Source of the DNA: an uncultured Steroidobacter sp.
GTDB taxonomy: Bacteria > Pseudomonadota > Gammaproteobacteria > Steroidobacterales > Steroidobacteraceae
DNA: 64,000 nt
Direction: 5' to 3'
Assembly: GCF_937958065.1 (NCBI RefSeq)
Contig: NZ_CALFXI010000058.1
Span: forward strand, 1 to 64,000
Positions within the stretch are counted from its first letter, which is position 1. Each line of letters starts with the position of its first letter. Position numbers and translations under genes: made by a program. The notes below the pieces were generated by a model that saw only the letters and a program-made list of their open reading frames with translations, made no database searches and was not told the DNA's origin. This document shows, piece after piece, positions 17,573 through 26,510 of the stretch.

Positions 17573-17880
17573 GTGTGCAACCCCCTGTGAGATCGGCGGG
17601 GCGTGCACTTTGTTGACCGCGCCACGGCCACACCGATGCTGTTCGTTCCTTCGAGCGGCGCCACCGTGAACCGCATTGGCCATCGTTGTCAACAGCGTTT
17701 TTCTCGGGCGCGCGTTGTCTCCCGGGCCATTTCGACGGCGCCGCGGGGACAGCGCCCGCCGGAATCGTTGTAGTTTTCCGGCGTTAGCGGTCGCCCCCGG
17801 GACATTTGTGATACCGCTACCAGTCCGCGCGAAATGGTGCTACCTTTCGGCGCCGAACCGCACTCGATCAGGGGGAACCG
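17573..17880. promoter_or_regulatory. Divergent control region between GH5 and GH43 genes
   Basis: A 308-base gap between two divergently transcribed secreted glycosidases. No gene is seen. Near its right end, TGATACCGCTACCA at 17809-17822 is an imperfect LacI-type palindrome (half-sites TGATA/TACCA around CCGC), 59 bases before the GH43 start. Another partial copy (GTTAGCGGT, around 17783) lies nearby. The arrangement suggests a shared carbohydrate-responsive repressor; this is inference. Confidence 0.5.
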
Positions 17881-18984
17881 ATGAATCGTCCGCAGCTGCA
17901 CCTGTTTGCATGCACCGCGCTGGTCCTGCTCGCCGCATGCTCGTCCAAAGATCAGCCCGCCCCCGCTGGCGCCGATCAGCAAGCCGCGGCCAAGCAGACG
18001 CGCCGCTATCTCTCGCAACCGCTCGTCTCCGAGATCTATACGGCCGATCCTTCGGCGCACATCTGGGACGGCAAGATTTATGTCTATCCGAGTCACGACA
18101 TCGACGGCACCACGCCCGAGGATGATCTGGGCGCGCACTTCGAGATGCGCGACTATCGCGTCCTGAGCATGGACAGGATCGGCGGACCGGTCACGATACA
18201 TCCGGTGGCGCTCGATGTGAGTCAGGTGCCCTGGGCCGAGAAGCAGATGTGGGCGCCGGATGCCGCACGCAAGAACGACACGTATTTCCTGTACTTCCCC
18301 GCCAAGGACAAACAAGGCGCGTTCCGTATCGGCGTCGCGACGTCCAAGTCGCCGACCGGCCCGTTCGAGCCGCGACCCGAGCCGATCAAGGGCAGCTACT
18401 CGATCGATCCGGCAGTGTTCACCGATAGCGACGGCCGCACCTACATGTACTTCGGCGGCATCTGGGGCGGTCAGCTGCAACGGAACATCACCGGCACCTA
18501 CGATCCGAACGGTTCCAAGACCGATCTGCAGGCGGACGACCAGCCGGCGCTGACCGCGAAGGTCGCGATGCTGACCGACGACATGCTCGAGTTCGCCGAG
18601 ACGCCGCGCGACGTGGTGGTCCTGGACGAGAATGGCAAGCCGCTGCTGGGCGGCGACCACGACCGCCGCTTCTTCGAAGCGTCCTGGATGCACAAGTACA
18701 ACGGCAAGTACTACTTCAGCTACTCGACCGGCGACACGCACTACATCGTCTATGCGATCGGCGACTCGCCGTACGGGCCGTTCACGTACACCGGCCGCAT
18801 CCTCGAGCCGGTGGAAGGCTGGACCACGCATCACTCGATCGTCGAGTGGGACGGCCGCTGGTGGCTGTTCTACGCGGATTCGCAGCTGTCCGGGCAGACG
18901 CGCCTGCGCAACGTGAAAGTCACCGAGCTGTTCTACAACCCGGACGGCACCATCAAGACCATCGATCCACTGGTGCGCTCGTAG
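17881..18984 (+). CDS. GH43 family glycosidase lipoprotein (beta-xylosidase/arabinofuranosidase-like)
   Basis: A 367-residue family 43 glycoside hydrolase with a lipoprotein signal (LVLLAAC, Cys20). The five-bladed propeller catalytic residues can be placed: Asp56 in YTADPSAHIWDGK as base, the pKa-modulating Asp in SIDPAVFTDSDGRTYMYFG, and the acid Glu in RFFEASWMHKYNGKYYF. MWAPDAARKNDTYFLYF is also typical. The family removes arabinose or xylose from hemicelluloses. Start ATG 17881 follows GGGGGAACCG. It is divergent from the GH5 gene and single; two hairpins follow its stop. As a lipoprotein it is anchored to the envelope, probably trimming imported oligosaccharides in the periplasm. Confidence 0.87.
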   Translation: MNRPQLHLFACTALVLLAACSSKDQPAPAGADQQAAAKQTRRYLSQPLVSEIYTADPSAHIWDGKIYVYPSHDIDGTTPEDDLGAHFEMRDYRVLSMDRIGGPVTIHPVALDVSQVPWAEKQMWAPDAARKNDTYFLYFPAKDKQGAFRIGVATSKSPTGPFEPRPEPIKGSYSIDPAVFTDSDGRTYMYFGGIWGGQLQRNITGTYDPNGSKTDLQADDQPALTAKVAMLTDDMLEFAETPRDVVVLDENGKPLLGGDHDRRFFEASWMHKYNGKYYFSYSTGDTHYIVYAIGDSPYGPFTYTGRILEPVEGWTTHHSIVEWDGRWWLFYADSQLSGQTRLRNVKVTELFYNPDGTIKTIDPLVRS

Positions 18985-18993
18985 GGGATCTCC

Positions 18994-19044
18994 CCAGGCG
19001 CATCGCCTGGCACTCAGGCATCGGCTGAAATATGGCCGATGCCT
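18994..19044 (+). terminator. Two consecutive perfect hairpins after GH43
   Basis: CCAGGCG-CAT-CGCCTGG at 18994-19010 (7-bp stem, 3-base loop) is followed at 19016-19044 by a perfect 10-bp stem, AGGCATCGGC/GCCGATGCCT, with a 9-base loop. They start 10 bases after the GH43 stop. Neither has a T-run. The likely role is transcription termination or 3' mRNA protection before the chemoreceptor gene. Confidence 0.55.
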
Positions 19045-19108
19045 ATCAGGTCTGCGCAGCTGCTGCCGACAACACCGGACGTGTCTTCAGCAGCTGAACA
19101 AGAACGCC

Positions 19109-20752
19109 ATGAGAGTGAGTGGTCCGGTGAGCGATGCGGAATACGTGCTTCCAGATGGTGAGGTCATCATCACGCACACCGACCCGTCGAGCCGGATCAC
19201 CTATGCCAACCCCGCGTTCCTGACCAGCAGCGAGTACTCGATTGAGGAGTGCCTGGGTCAGCCTCAGAACATCATTCGTCACCCCGACATGCCCAAGGAA
19301 GCGTTCGCCGATCTGTGGCGCACCATCCGCGCGGGCAAGTCCTGGACCGGCCTGGTGAAGAATCGTCGCAAGCACGGCGGCTTCTACTGGGTGCGAGCGA
19401 ACGTCACGCCGATGATGGATCTGCAACGCGGCGAGATCGTCGGCTACATGTCGGTTCGCGTCAAACCGACGCGCGTCGAAATCCAGCAGGCGGAACAGGC
19501 TTACAAGGCCATCCGCGAAGGTCGCGCGGGCCGCCTGTGCATCCGCGAGGGCCGCATCTTCGACACTTCCTGGCGGGGCCGATTGCAACGGGCGTTGAAG
19601 CCTTCACTGCGCGTCGGCACATGGGCAGTCGTCGGATCGCTCAGTGCATTGCTGCTCACCATGGGCGTCGTCGGCGCCGCCACTGTCGGCTTCGGATGGA
19701 TGACCAATCTGAGCTTCCTCGGTGCCGCCCTCGCCCTGGCCAACTTGCTCTACGTGCAGACGAACGTGGTTCAGCCGCTGCTGAACCTGCATCGCGCGAC
19801 GTTGCAATTGCTCGGCGGCAATACGCATGCACGAATTCCAGTGGCGGGCGCGTCGTGCATCGTCTCGGTCGCGGAAACGATCGAGCAGGTGCGAGTCAAG
19901 ATGGATGGCGTGCTGAAAGACAACCTGGCGGCCGCGGCCAGCGTGCAATCCGGCGTGGTGGAGGTCGTGGAATCCAACACCGAGCTGTCCAATCGCACCG
20001 GCGAACATGCCGCCAACCTCGAGGAGACTGCCGCGTCGCTCGAACAGCTGACGGCGACTGTCACCCGCAATCGCGACAGCGCGCAGCAAGCCGCATCGCT
20101 GGCAACACAATCGTCCGAGGTGACAACGCGCGGTCGCGAGGTGGTGGGCCAGTTGTTCTCGACCATGAATGAAATCTCCGGCTCGTCCACCCGCATCGGA
20201 GAAATCGTCGGCATCATCGACGGCATCGCATTCCAGACCAATCTGCTGGCCCTCAACGCCGCCGTCGAAGCGGCACGCGCCGGCGATCAAGGCCGCGGCT
20301 TCGCGGTCGTCGCTCAGGAAGTGCGCAGCCTCGCGCAGCGCTCGGCCTCTGCCGCGAAGGAAGTGAAGGATCTGATCGAGGCGTCGGTACAGACGGTCCA
20401 TCGCGGCACCGAGCTCGCCAATCAGGCCGAGCAAGCCATGTCCAACGTCGTCGACTCCGTGCAGCACGTCACCAGCGTGATCAGAGAGATCGAAGCGGCC
20501 ACGCTGGAGCAGGCGGCGGGCATCGAGCAGATCAACAAGGCCGTCACGGAGATGGACAATATCACTCAGCAGGATGCCCACATGGCGCAGCAGCTGATCG
20601 AGACTGCGCAGACGCTGCGCGAGCAATCCACGCAGATGTTTGCTGCGATCTCTGCCTTCTCGATGCAGCAAGCTCACGCGTCCCCTGCCGCGAGAGCGGA
20701 GCCAGCACACACGCACTTCGTCGAAGAGGAAAGAGAACGACGCGTGGCGTAA
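19109..20752 (+). CDS. Methyl-accepting chemotaxis protein with N-terminal PAS domain (Aer-like)
   Basis: A 547-residue chemoreceptor. Residues about 15-125 form a PAS domain of the Aer type (THTDPSSRITYANPAFLTSS, GQPQNIIRHPDMPKEAFADLW, WTGLVKNRRKHGGFYWVRANVTP), which in Aer binds FAD and senses redox or oxygen. Two adjacent hydrophobic segments (about 178-222) anchor it without a periplasmic domain. The cytoplasmic signalling helices include the hairpin IIDGIAFQTNLLALNAAVEAARAGDQ..GFAVVAQEVRSLAQRSA that contacts CheA and CheW. Likely an energy-taxis receptor. No other chemotaxis gene is adjacent. Confidence 0.93.
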   Translation: MRVSGPVSDAEYVLPDGEVIITHTDPSSRITYANPAFLTSSEYSIEECLGQPQNIIRHPDMPKEAFADLWRTIRAGKSWTGLVKNRRKHGGFYWVRANVTPMMDLQRGEIVGYMSVRVKPTRVEIQQAEQAYKAIREGRAGRLCIREGRIFDTSWRGRLQRALKPSLRVGTWAVVGSLSALLLTMGVVGAATVGFGWMTNLSFLGAALALANLLYVQTNVVQPLLNLHRATLQLLGGNTHARIPVAGASCIVSVAETIEQVRVKMDGVLKDNLAAAASVQSGVVEVVESNTELSNRTGEHAANLEETAASLEQLTATVTRNRDSAQQAASLATQSSEVTTRGREVVGQLFSTMNEISGSSTRIGEIVGIIDGIAFQTNLLALNAAVEAARAGDQGRGFAVVAQEVRSLAQRSASAAKEVKDLIEASVQTVHRGTELANQAEQAMSNVVDSVQHVTSVIREIEAATLEQAAGIEQINKAVTEMDNITQQDAHMAQQLIETAQTLREQSTQMFAAISAFSMQQAHASPAARAEPAHTHFVEEERERRVA

Positions 20753-20864
20753 ATAGCTCGGCGCCGCCCTTCCCCACCCGCGGCGCATTCGATATCGTGA
20801 TCACGGCTTCACTCTCTATGGATGACGTCGCCCATCCGCGACGTCCTGCCCCACGCCGCTCACG

Positions 20865-21905
20865 ATGGAGATACAGACAACGCTTGCAGAGCCCGAGCCG
20901 ACCCCGACCGAGTCGCCACAAAAACTGACTCGCCTGGCGCGCTGGCTCGATCGCATGCCCTGGCTGATTCCCACGATCAGCTTCGTTTCCGGCATGGTCG
21001 GTTTCGTGATGGTCAAGCGCGGCGCGGATCTGGCTCGCGTGATCGCCATTGCGGCCCTGGCGGGTTGGTTGTGGTTGCTGATCGAGCCGCTGGTGCGCCG
21101 TTTTCTGGAGCGGCGCCGCTCGGGCATCGGCAAGTTCGTATCGAATTTCCTGACGCAGTCCCTGCAGCAGGAAGTGCTGTTCTTCTCTCTGCCCTTTCTG
21201 TTCGGCGCGCTACAACGCGACCTCGGTCAGATCGTCTTCATCTCGATCGCAGCGGCCGCCGCTGCGCTTACGGCACTCGACCCGCTCTACGAGCGCTGGA
21301 TCGCCGCACGCGCCGCGACGCGCTTGCTCTTTCATGCCTACTGCAGCTTGATCGCGGCAGTTGTGGTCGTGCCGATGGTCGTGCATCTGTCGCTCGAAGA
21401 TGCATTGCCGCTGTCACTCGGTGCGGTCGGTGTATGGCTGTTGTTGACTGCACCGATGTCGCTGCGTTCGTTGCGCTCGCTGCGTCACAAGCTGATCTGG
21501 GTCGCTTGCTCCACCCTGGCACCGTTGTTGGTGTGGCAGTTGCGCGCTCACGTGCCACCCGCCGGACTTGCAGTCACTCAAGCAGTCATCACCCAATCCA
21601 TCGTGGACCGCACGCCCGGACCGGCCGTACGCGCGCTGACGAGAGCCGAGCTCAGTGCGGGTGTCGTCGCTTTCGCGGCCATTCGCGCGCCGAGCGGCGT
21701 CGCTCAAAACATCATCTTCGAATGGCGTCACGCGGGCGAGACCGAACGCATCAGCTCCGAAATCCAGGGCGGCAACGACAGCGGCTGGCGCACCTACTCC
21801 CGTAAACAGCTGTTCCCGGCCAATGCGCAGGGCCGCTGGATCGTGGATGTGAAAACCCCTCAAGGCCAGCTGCTCGAGCGCATGCGCTTCGTGGTGATGG
21901 ACTGA
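20865..21905 (+). CDS. DUF5924/DUF2914 membrane protein
   Basis: A 346-residue protein with about seven hydrophobic segments in its first 230 residues (WLIPTISFVSGMVGFVMV, VIAIAALAGWLWLLIEPL, LIAAVVVVPMVVHLSL, LIWVACSTLAPLLVWQL) followed by a roughly 100-residue soluble domain, NIIFEWRHAGETERISSEI to WRTYSRKQLFPANAQGRWIVDV, the pattern of DUF2914. The combination is the DUF5924 type. Function is unknown; the tail is presumably periplasmic. Its 3' end overlaps the convergent FG-GAP gene by 46 bases. Confidence 0.78.
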   Translation: MEIQTTLAEPEPTPTESPQKLTRLARWLDRMPWLIPTISFVSGMVGFVMVKRGADLARVIAIAALAGWLWLLIEPLVRRFLERRRSGIGKFVSNFLTQSLQQEVLFFSLPFLFGALQRDLGQIVFISIAAAAAALTALDPLYERWIAARAATRLLFHAYCSLIAAVVVVPMVVHLSLEDALPLSLGAVGVWLLLTAPMSLRSLRSLRHKLIWVACSTLAPLLVWQLRAHVPPAGLAVTQAVITQSIVDRTPGPAVRALTRAELSAGVVAFAAIRAPSGVAQNIIFEWRHAGETERISSEIQGGNDSGWRTYSRKQLFPANAQGRWIVDVKTPQGQLLERMRFVVMD

Positions 21906-23377
21906 CCCTGCTCCGCCTGCCGTCCGTAATTGAATGCAGCTCCCCAGCTGGAAGTCTCGGTAGCGAAGGTGCGTGTGCCGAATGTGAGATAGTCGCCGGC
22001 CGACGAGAGCGCAAGCGAGTTCGCAAACCCAGCGGCGATGGGAACAGCCGCGGGCGATTCGAACACGGCGGTTTGCTGCCATTGATTCTGGCGCTGATCG
22101 AACGCGACCACATAGGGATGGCCGTAAGCGCCATCATCACGGTCGGCGAACGCAACCAGCGATCCGCCTGCTCCACTCAGCGTCACGCGCGTTCCGAACG
22201 AGCGACGCTCCGGCAGCGCTGGCGTGAGCACGGTGCTGGTGGGCAGCCACTGGTTCGCCGATCGTCCATACATTCTGATGACACCCGTCGTCCCGTCCGC
22301 CGCGGCGGCATAGGGCGAGCCGATGGCAAGCATGCTTCCGTCCGCGCTCAAGTCGAAACCTTCGCTCTGTCCCTCGGGTTCGTACGCCGTGCCACCCAGG
22401 TGCGGCTCGCTCGCCGAACCTGCGAACTCGGCGGCAACATTCCAGCTGTCGCCCTCGTTCTGAAACACATAGAGCGTGTTGGCCCGATTCGGCCAGCCGC
22501 CCAGATCAAAATCTTCCGTATCGGGATTCTGCTCGGCCGCGAGCACCGCCAGCGCCCGCCCGTCTTCGCTCAGCCGGACACCCCAACCGAACCAATCATT
22601 GCTCTGCGGTGCCGGAGCCGTCAGCGCCTGCTGCTCGGTCCATGCACCCGCCTGCTTGGTGAATACATACACCGCACCGGCGGCTGACTGCGTCCCGCCG
22701 CCAACATCCACCGCTTCATACGGCGCACCCACCGCAACCACATCGCCAGCCGAGCTGATTTCCACTGCTCGTCCGAACGATGAGGAATCCTGCGCACGAC
22801 TGGCTCGCAACATGCTCTCTTGCGTCCAGGCGCCATTGCTACGAATGTAAACGAATGCCGAGCCTGGCCCTGCATCCTGGCTTGGCGCGTCGTAACCTTC
22901 ATATTGCGAGCCGACCACGAGGACGTCGCCTGCCATGTTGAGCGCCACGTCCGAACCGAACGAGTCATATCCTCGCGCCGCCGGCGGCTCGAGCTTGGCT
23001 TCCAGCTGCCAACTGCCACTGACGCGTCGATACACATACACCGCGCCCGAGCCGTACCACGGCCACTCGCTGCCGCCGAAATACCAAACATCGGCGACCG
23101 CCAGCGTCTGACCGTCGCCACTTAGCGCCACCTGGCCGCCGTATTGCTGATTCTTGGCCTGGTTCGTCGGCTCGTGATACTCGTATTCGGAAGTGATGAT
23201 CTCGGGTGTGGTACTCCACGTTTGCAGAGCCGTCTTGAGGTGCGCGCCGCGATTCGCCTTCGGCACCGGCCTCGCAAGCGGGGCGGCCGATGCGGCCCCC
23301 GCGACCATTGTCAGAGCAACGAGACTCGCCAGCGCAATACCTGTGTTGGAAATGTGCACGATGATCCTCTTCCCCAT
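21860..23377 (-). CDS. Exported FG-GAP repeat protein
   Basis: A 505-residue exported protein with a signal peptide (VALTMVAGAASAAPL). The rest is six or seven beta-propeller-like repeats, each with a QVALSGDGQTLAVAD or DVALNMAGDVLVVGS strand followed by GSGAVYVYRR or GSAFVYIRSN and W-Q-E/Q text, the pattern of FG-GAP-like (integrin-type) repeats. Such proteins are usually secreted or surface located and bind calcium or glycans; no enzyme motif is seen. Its stop lies inside the convergent DUF5924 gene. The C-terminal about 20 residues (QSITTKRMRSSSWP) do not resemble the repeats and may be a recent extension by readthrough into the neighbour. Confidence 0.75.
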   Translation of the reverse strand: MGKRIIVHISNTGIALASLVALTMVAGAASAAPLARPVPKANRGAHLKTALQTWSTTPEIITSEYEYHEPTNQAKNQQYGGQVALSGDGQTLAVADVWYFGGSEWPWYGSGAVYVYRRVSGSWQLEAKLEPPAARGYDSFGSDVALNMAGDVLVVGSQYEGYDAPSQDAGPGSAFVYIRSNGAWTQESMLRASRAQDSSSFGRAVEISSAGDVVAVGAPYEAVDVGGGTQSAAGAVYVFTKQAGAWTEQQALTAPAPQSNDWFGWGVRLSEDGRALAVLAAEQNPDTEDFDLGGWPNRANTLYVFQNEGDSWNVAAEFAGSASEPHLGGTAYEPEGQSEGFDLSADGSMLAIGSPYAAAADGTTGVIRMYGRSANQWLPTSTVLTPALPERRSFGTRVTLSGAGGSLVAFADRDDGAYGHPYVVAFDQRQNQWQQTAVFESPAAVPIAAGFANSLALSSAGDYLTFGTRTFATETSSWGAAFNYGRQAEQGQSITTKRMRSSSWP

Positions 23378-23851
23378 GGTCGTCTAAGTATTGGCTGGCG
23401 CTCATGCCCGCAGCCTTTGTAATGTTTGACCATGGTTGCGAGTTCCTCGGCACCGCTGGCGATGGGTCAGCGTCTGGAGTCGTGCTGCGCAGACGCCTGA
23501 TCGCACACGTGCGTGACGTCCGGCACCGGCCCATTGCAGGGTTCAACGTTGTGATGCCAGCCACCACGCGGCGTTTCGATCTGGGTGCGCAGGAGTGGCA
23601 CCTCCTGGGTGAAGGAGCCGTTCGCCCCGCCCGGTTCGAGCCCGAGGCCGCGAAACGTCTAGACCAGATCGTCGATGGTCCCGGTCTCGCCTTCGGTTCC
23701 AGGGGCCGCCTGGCTTGCCGATGCTGCCGCCGGTTCGATTTCGGTCACCGGGGGTGACAAATCATGATGTGATGCCAAACGGGTATTTTAACTCGCGGGT
23801 ATACACCGCTACCTTGGCGCCCCCAAAATTTACAGGCTCCAAGGTCCCTCC
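23378..23851. other. 474-base intergenic region before the second receptor
   Basis: This gap separates the divergent FG-GAP and receptor genes. An open frame of 117 codons at 23404-23757 has no recognisable similarity, no good ribosome site and a composition typical of chance frames in GC-rich DNA, so I do not call it. The last 90 bases are more AT-rich (GGGTATTTTAACTCGCG near 23780) and probably hold the receptor promoter. A weak palindrome, GGTATACACCGCTACC around 23798-23813, could be an operator, at low confidence. Confidence 0.4.
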
Positions 23852-26500
23852 ATGCGTCGATTCACTCCACTGTCCGCTGCGCTCACGGCCATTCTCGGCG
23901 GCGTGGTGAGCGGTGAAGCCGTCTCCCAAACACAAAATACCGCGAGCGACGAGACTCTGGCCACCATCGTCGTGACCGGCTCGAACATCAAGCGCGCCGC
24001 CACCGACGCGCCGAATCCGGTGCAGATCATCGGTCGCGAGGAACTGGAAACATCGGCGAAAGTGACCGTGGCGGACGTGCTTCGTTCGGTCTCCGCGAAC
24101 ACTGGCAACGCCACCAACGAAACCAGCAACAGCGGCTGGGCGGCGGGCGCGGCGGGTATCGGCCTGCGCGGCTTGTCGCAGAAGAACACGCTGGTGCTGC
24201 TCAATGGACGGCGGCTGGCCAATTACGGCTTTCCTTCGAATGGCCTCTCCGACACGTTCGTCAATCTCAATGCGCTGCCCATGGTGGCGGTCGAACGCAT
24301 CGACGTGCTCAAGGACGGCGCTTCCGCCGTGTATGGCTCCGATGCCGTCGCGGGCGTGGTCAACATCATCACCCGGCAGAACTTCCAGGGATTCGAAGCC
24401 GGCGGCAGCTTCGGCACGACCGACGAGGGCGGCCTCGACACCAAGCGCGCCCGCTTCCTCGGCGGCATCGGCGATAAGCACAGCGACGGCTACAACGTGC
24501 TGTTCAGCTTCGAAGCCTACGATCGCGACCGCCTGGATCAGGACCAGCGCGACCTCACCCGCTCCGGCATCTACACCGATCTGCCTGGCGGCCGCTGGAA
24601 TGGCTGGACCGCCAAGGGCGCCCGCTTCCTGGTGAACGGCGTTTCCGTGCCGCTGCTCGACGCGCAGGGCAACTGCCCCGAGGGCATGCAATTGACCGCG
24701 AGCGCGCCCATCGATGGCTTGCCGGGCAACACTTGCGCGATCAACCTCGCGCCCTACACCACCTTGATCCCGTCGACTGAGCGCTATCAGGGCTACATCA
24801 ACGCCACGCTGCGGATCAACGACAACGTCGAGGCGTTCGGCGATGTGATCTACAGCCACATTCGCGGCGCTTCGATCTTCGGCTCGAGCCCGTACTTCAC
24901 GCTGGAAGGCGGCCGGTTCGCGCTCAACGCCGAGACCGGACTCGCCGAAGCGGTGCCGGCCGTGCTGCCCGCCGGCAATCCCTACAATCCTTACGGCGTC
25001 AACACACAGATCGAATACACGTTCTTCGACCTCGGCCAGTCCGTGAAGACGAACCGCTCGGACGCGTACCGGGTGGTCGCGGGCTTGCGCGGTAGCGTCG
25101 ATCGTTGGGATTGGGAAGCTTCCGCCTTCACCGCGCGCAGTAAAGAGGAAGAGACGGTTTCCGGCGGTTTCGCGAACCGTTGGGGCCTGTTCGAGGCACT
25201 CGCCAACGGCACCTACAACCTGCACGATCCCGCGAGCACGCCGCAATCCGTCATCGATTCGATCCGCTTGCGCACGCTGCGTCCGGCGGACTCGCGCTTG
25301 AACGGCGCGGATTTCAAGATCACTGGCGACCTGTTCGACTTGCCGGCGGGATCGGTTGGATTCGCGGCAGGTGTGGAGTGGCGCGAGGAAGAGATCGTTT
25401 CACGCAATCCGTGGCAGATCGATGCCGGCCTGCAAATCCGTCCTGCCATCGCAGAAGTGGATGGCAAGCGCAACGTCACCGCGGGCTACGCGGAACTGAA
25501 TATTCCTGTGCTCTCGACCCTGGAGTTGCAACTGGCCGGCCGCGGCGATCATTACAGCGACTTCGGCAGCGCGTTCTCGCCGAAGGCGAGCTTGCGTTGG
25601 CAGCCTCTGGACGTGTTGGCAGTGCGTGGCGCGGCTTCGCGCGGCTTCCGGGCCCCTTCGCTGTCGGAGAACTCGGCCAGCACCAACATCTCCTATGGCT
25701 CGGTGGTCGATCCCTACGATCCGGATGTGCCCGGCTCGCGCCAGAATCCGACCAACTTCACGGTCGGCAACACCGATCTCGATCCGGAACGCACCCACAG
25801 CTACAACCTGGGCATCGTGCTGACGCCCTGGCGGGATACCAGCCTGAGCATCGACTGGTATCGCATCGAGCTGGACAACCTGATCGGCACCGACAACGTC
25901 CCGACGATCGTGCAGAACAATCGTCCCGAAGACGTGGTGCGCGACGCTCGCGGCAAGCTGCTGGCGGTTTACAACCGCTATCAGAATCTCAGCGAGCTGA
26001 CCACCTCCGGCATCGACGTGGAGCTGCGCCAGCGCTGGCTGACCGACAACGTCGGCGAGTTTGGCGTCACTGCCGTCTATACCCACGTGCATGACTATCG
26101 CCGTCCGCAAACCACCGGGGGCCCGCTGGTCGACTATGCCGGCACCAACCTGGGCGCGTCCTTCTCGTTGCCGCGGAACAAGGCGACGACGACGTTCGAA
26201 TGGAACATCGCGAACGTGCGAACCTCGCTCACGTGGTATCACACCGGCAGCTATGCCCAGAAAGCCAGTGCCGCAGCCACGGCCGTGCAATCGCGCGTCG
26301 ATGCTTACGAGCAGTTCGACCTCTATGCCGGCTGGACGTCCGCATCGGACAACCTGACCGTGTACACCAAGATCGAAAACCTGTTCGACGAGCTGCCTCC
26401 CTACGACGCGTCGTTTCCAGGCATTCGCGCCCCGTACGACTTTACGCAGTTCGACCTGCGCGGCCGGGCGTTCTTGATCGGGCTCGACTACCGGCTCTGA
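23852..26500 (+). CDS. TonB-dependent outer-membrane receptor
   Basis: An 882-residue TonB-dependent receptor with signal peptide, TonB-box region LATIVVTGSNIKRA, a plug with NPVQIIGREELETSAKVTVA, GLRGLSQKNTLVLLNGRRLA and VERIDVLKDGASAVYGSDAVAGVVNIIT, a 22-strand barrel with FGDVIYSHIRG and SRGFRAPSLSENSA, and terminal FLIGLDYRL. The substrate is unknown: no transport partner or enzyme is adjacent on this strand. It is convergent with selD, ending 10 bases from the selD stop. Confidence 0.92.
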   Translation: MRRFTPLSAALTAILGGVVSGEAVSQTQNTASDETLATIVVTGSNIKRAATDAPNPVQIIGREELETSAKVTVADVLRSVSANTGNATNETSNSGWAAGAAGIGLRGLSQKNTLVLLNGRRLANYGFPSNGLSDTFVNLNALPMVAVERIDVLKDGASAVYGSDAVAGVVNIITRQNFQGFEAGGSFGTTDEGGLDTKRARFLGGIGDKHSDGYNVLFSFEAYDRDRLDQDQRDLTRSGIYTDLPGGRWNGWTAKGARFLVNGVSVPLLDAQGNCPEGMQLTASAPIDGLPGNTCAINLAPYTTLIPSTERYQGYINATLRINDNVEAFGDVIYSHIRGASIFGSSPYFTLEGGRFALNAETGLAEAVPAVLPAGNPYNPYGVNTQIEYTFFDLGQSVKTNRSDAYRVVAGLRGSVDRWDWEASAFTARSKEEETVSGGFANRWGLFEALANGTYNLHDPASTPQSVIDSIRLRTLRPADSRLNGADFKITGDLFDLPAGSVGFAAGVEWREEEIVSRNPWQIDAGLQIRPAIAEVDGKRNVTAGYAELNIPVLSTLELQLAGRGDHYSDFGSAFSPKASLRWQPLDVLAVRGAASRGFRAPSLSENSASTNISYGSVVDPYDPDVPGSRQNPTNFTVGNTDLDPERTHSYNLGIVLTPWRDTSLSIDWYRIELDNLIGTDNVPTIVQNNRPEDVVRDARGKLLAVYNRYQNLSELTTSGIDVELRQRWLTDNVGEFGVTAVYTHVHDYRRPQTTGGPLVDYAGTNLGASFSLPRNKATTTFEWNIANVRTSLTWYHTGSYAQKASAAATAVQSRVDAYEQFDLYAGWTSASDNLTVYTKIENLFDELPPYDASFPGIRAPYDFTQFDLRGRAFLIGLDYRL

Positions 26501-26510
26501 TCCGTTCGCA

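Noticed and set aside
23404..23757. A 117-codon frame in the gap before the second receptor
   Set aside because: No recognisable family, poor ribosome site and chance-like composition; kept only as a note on the gap.
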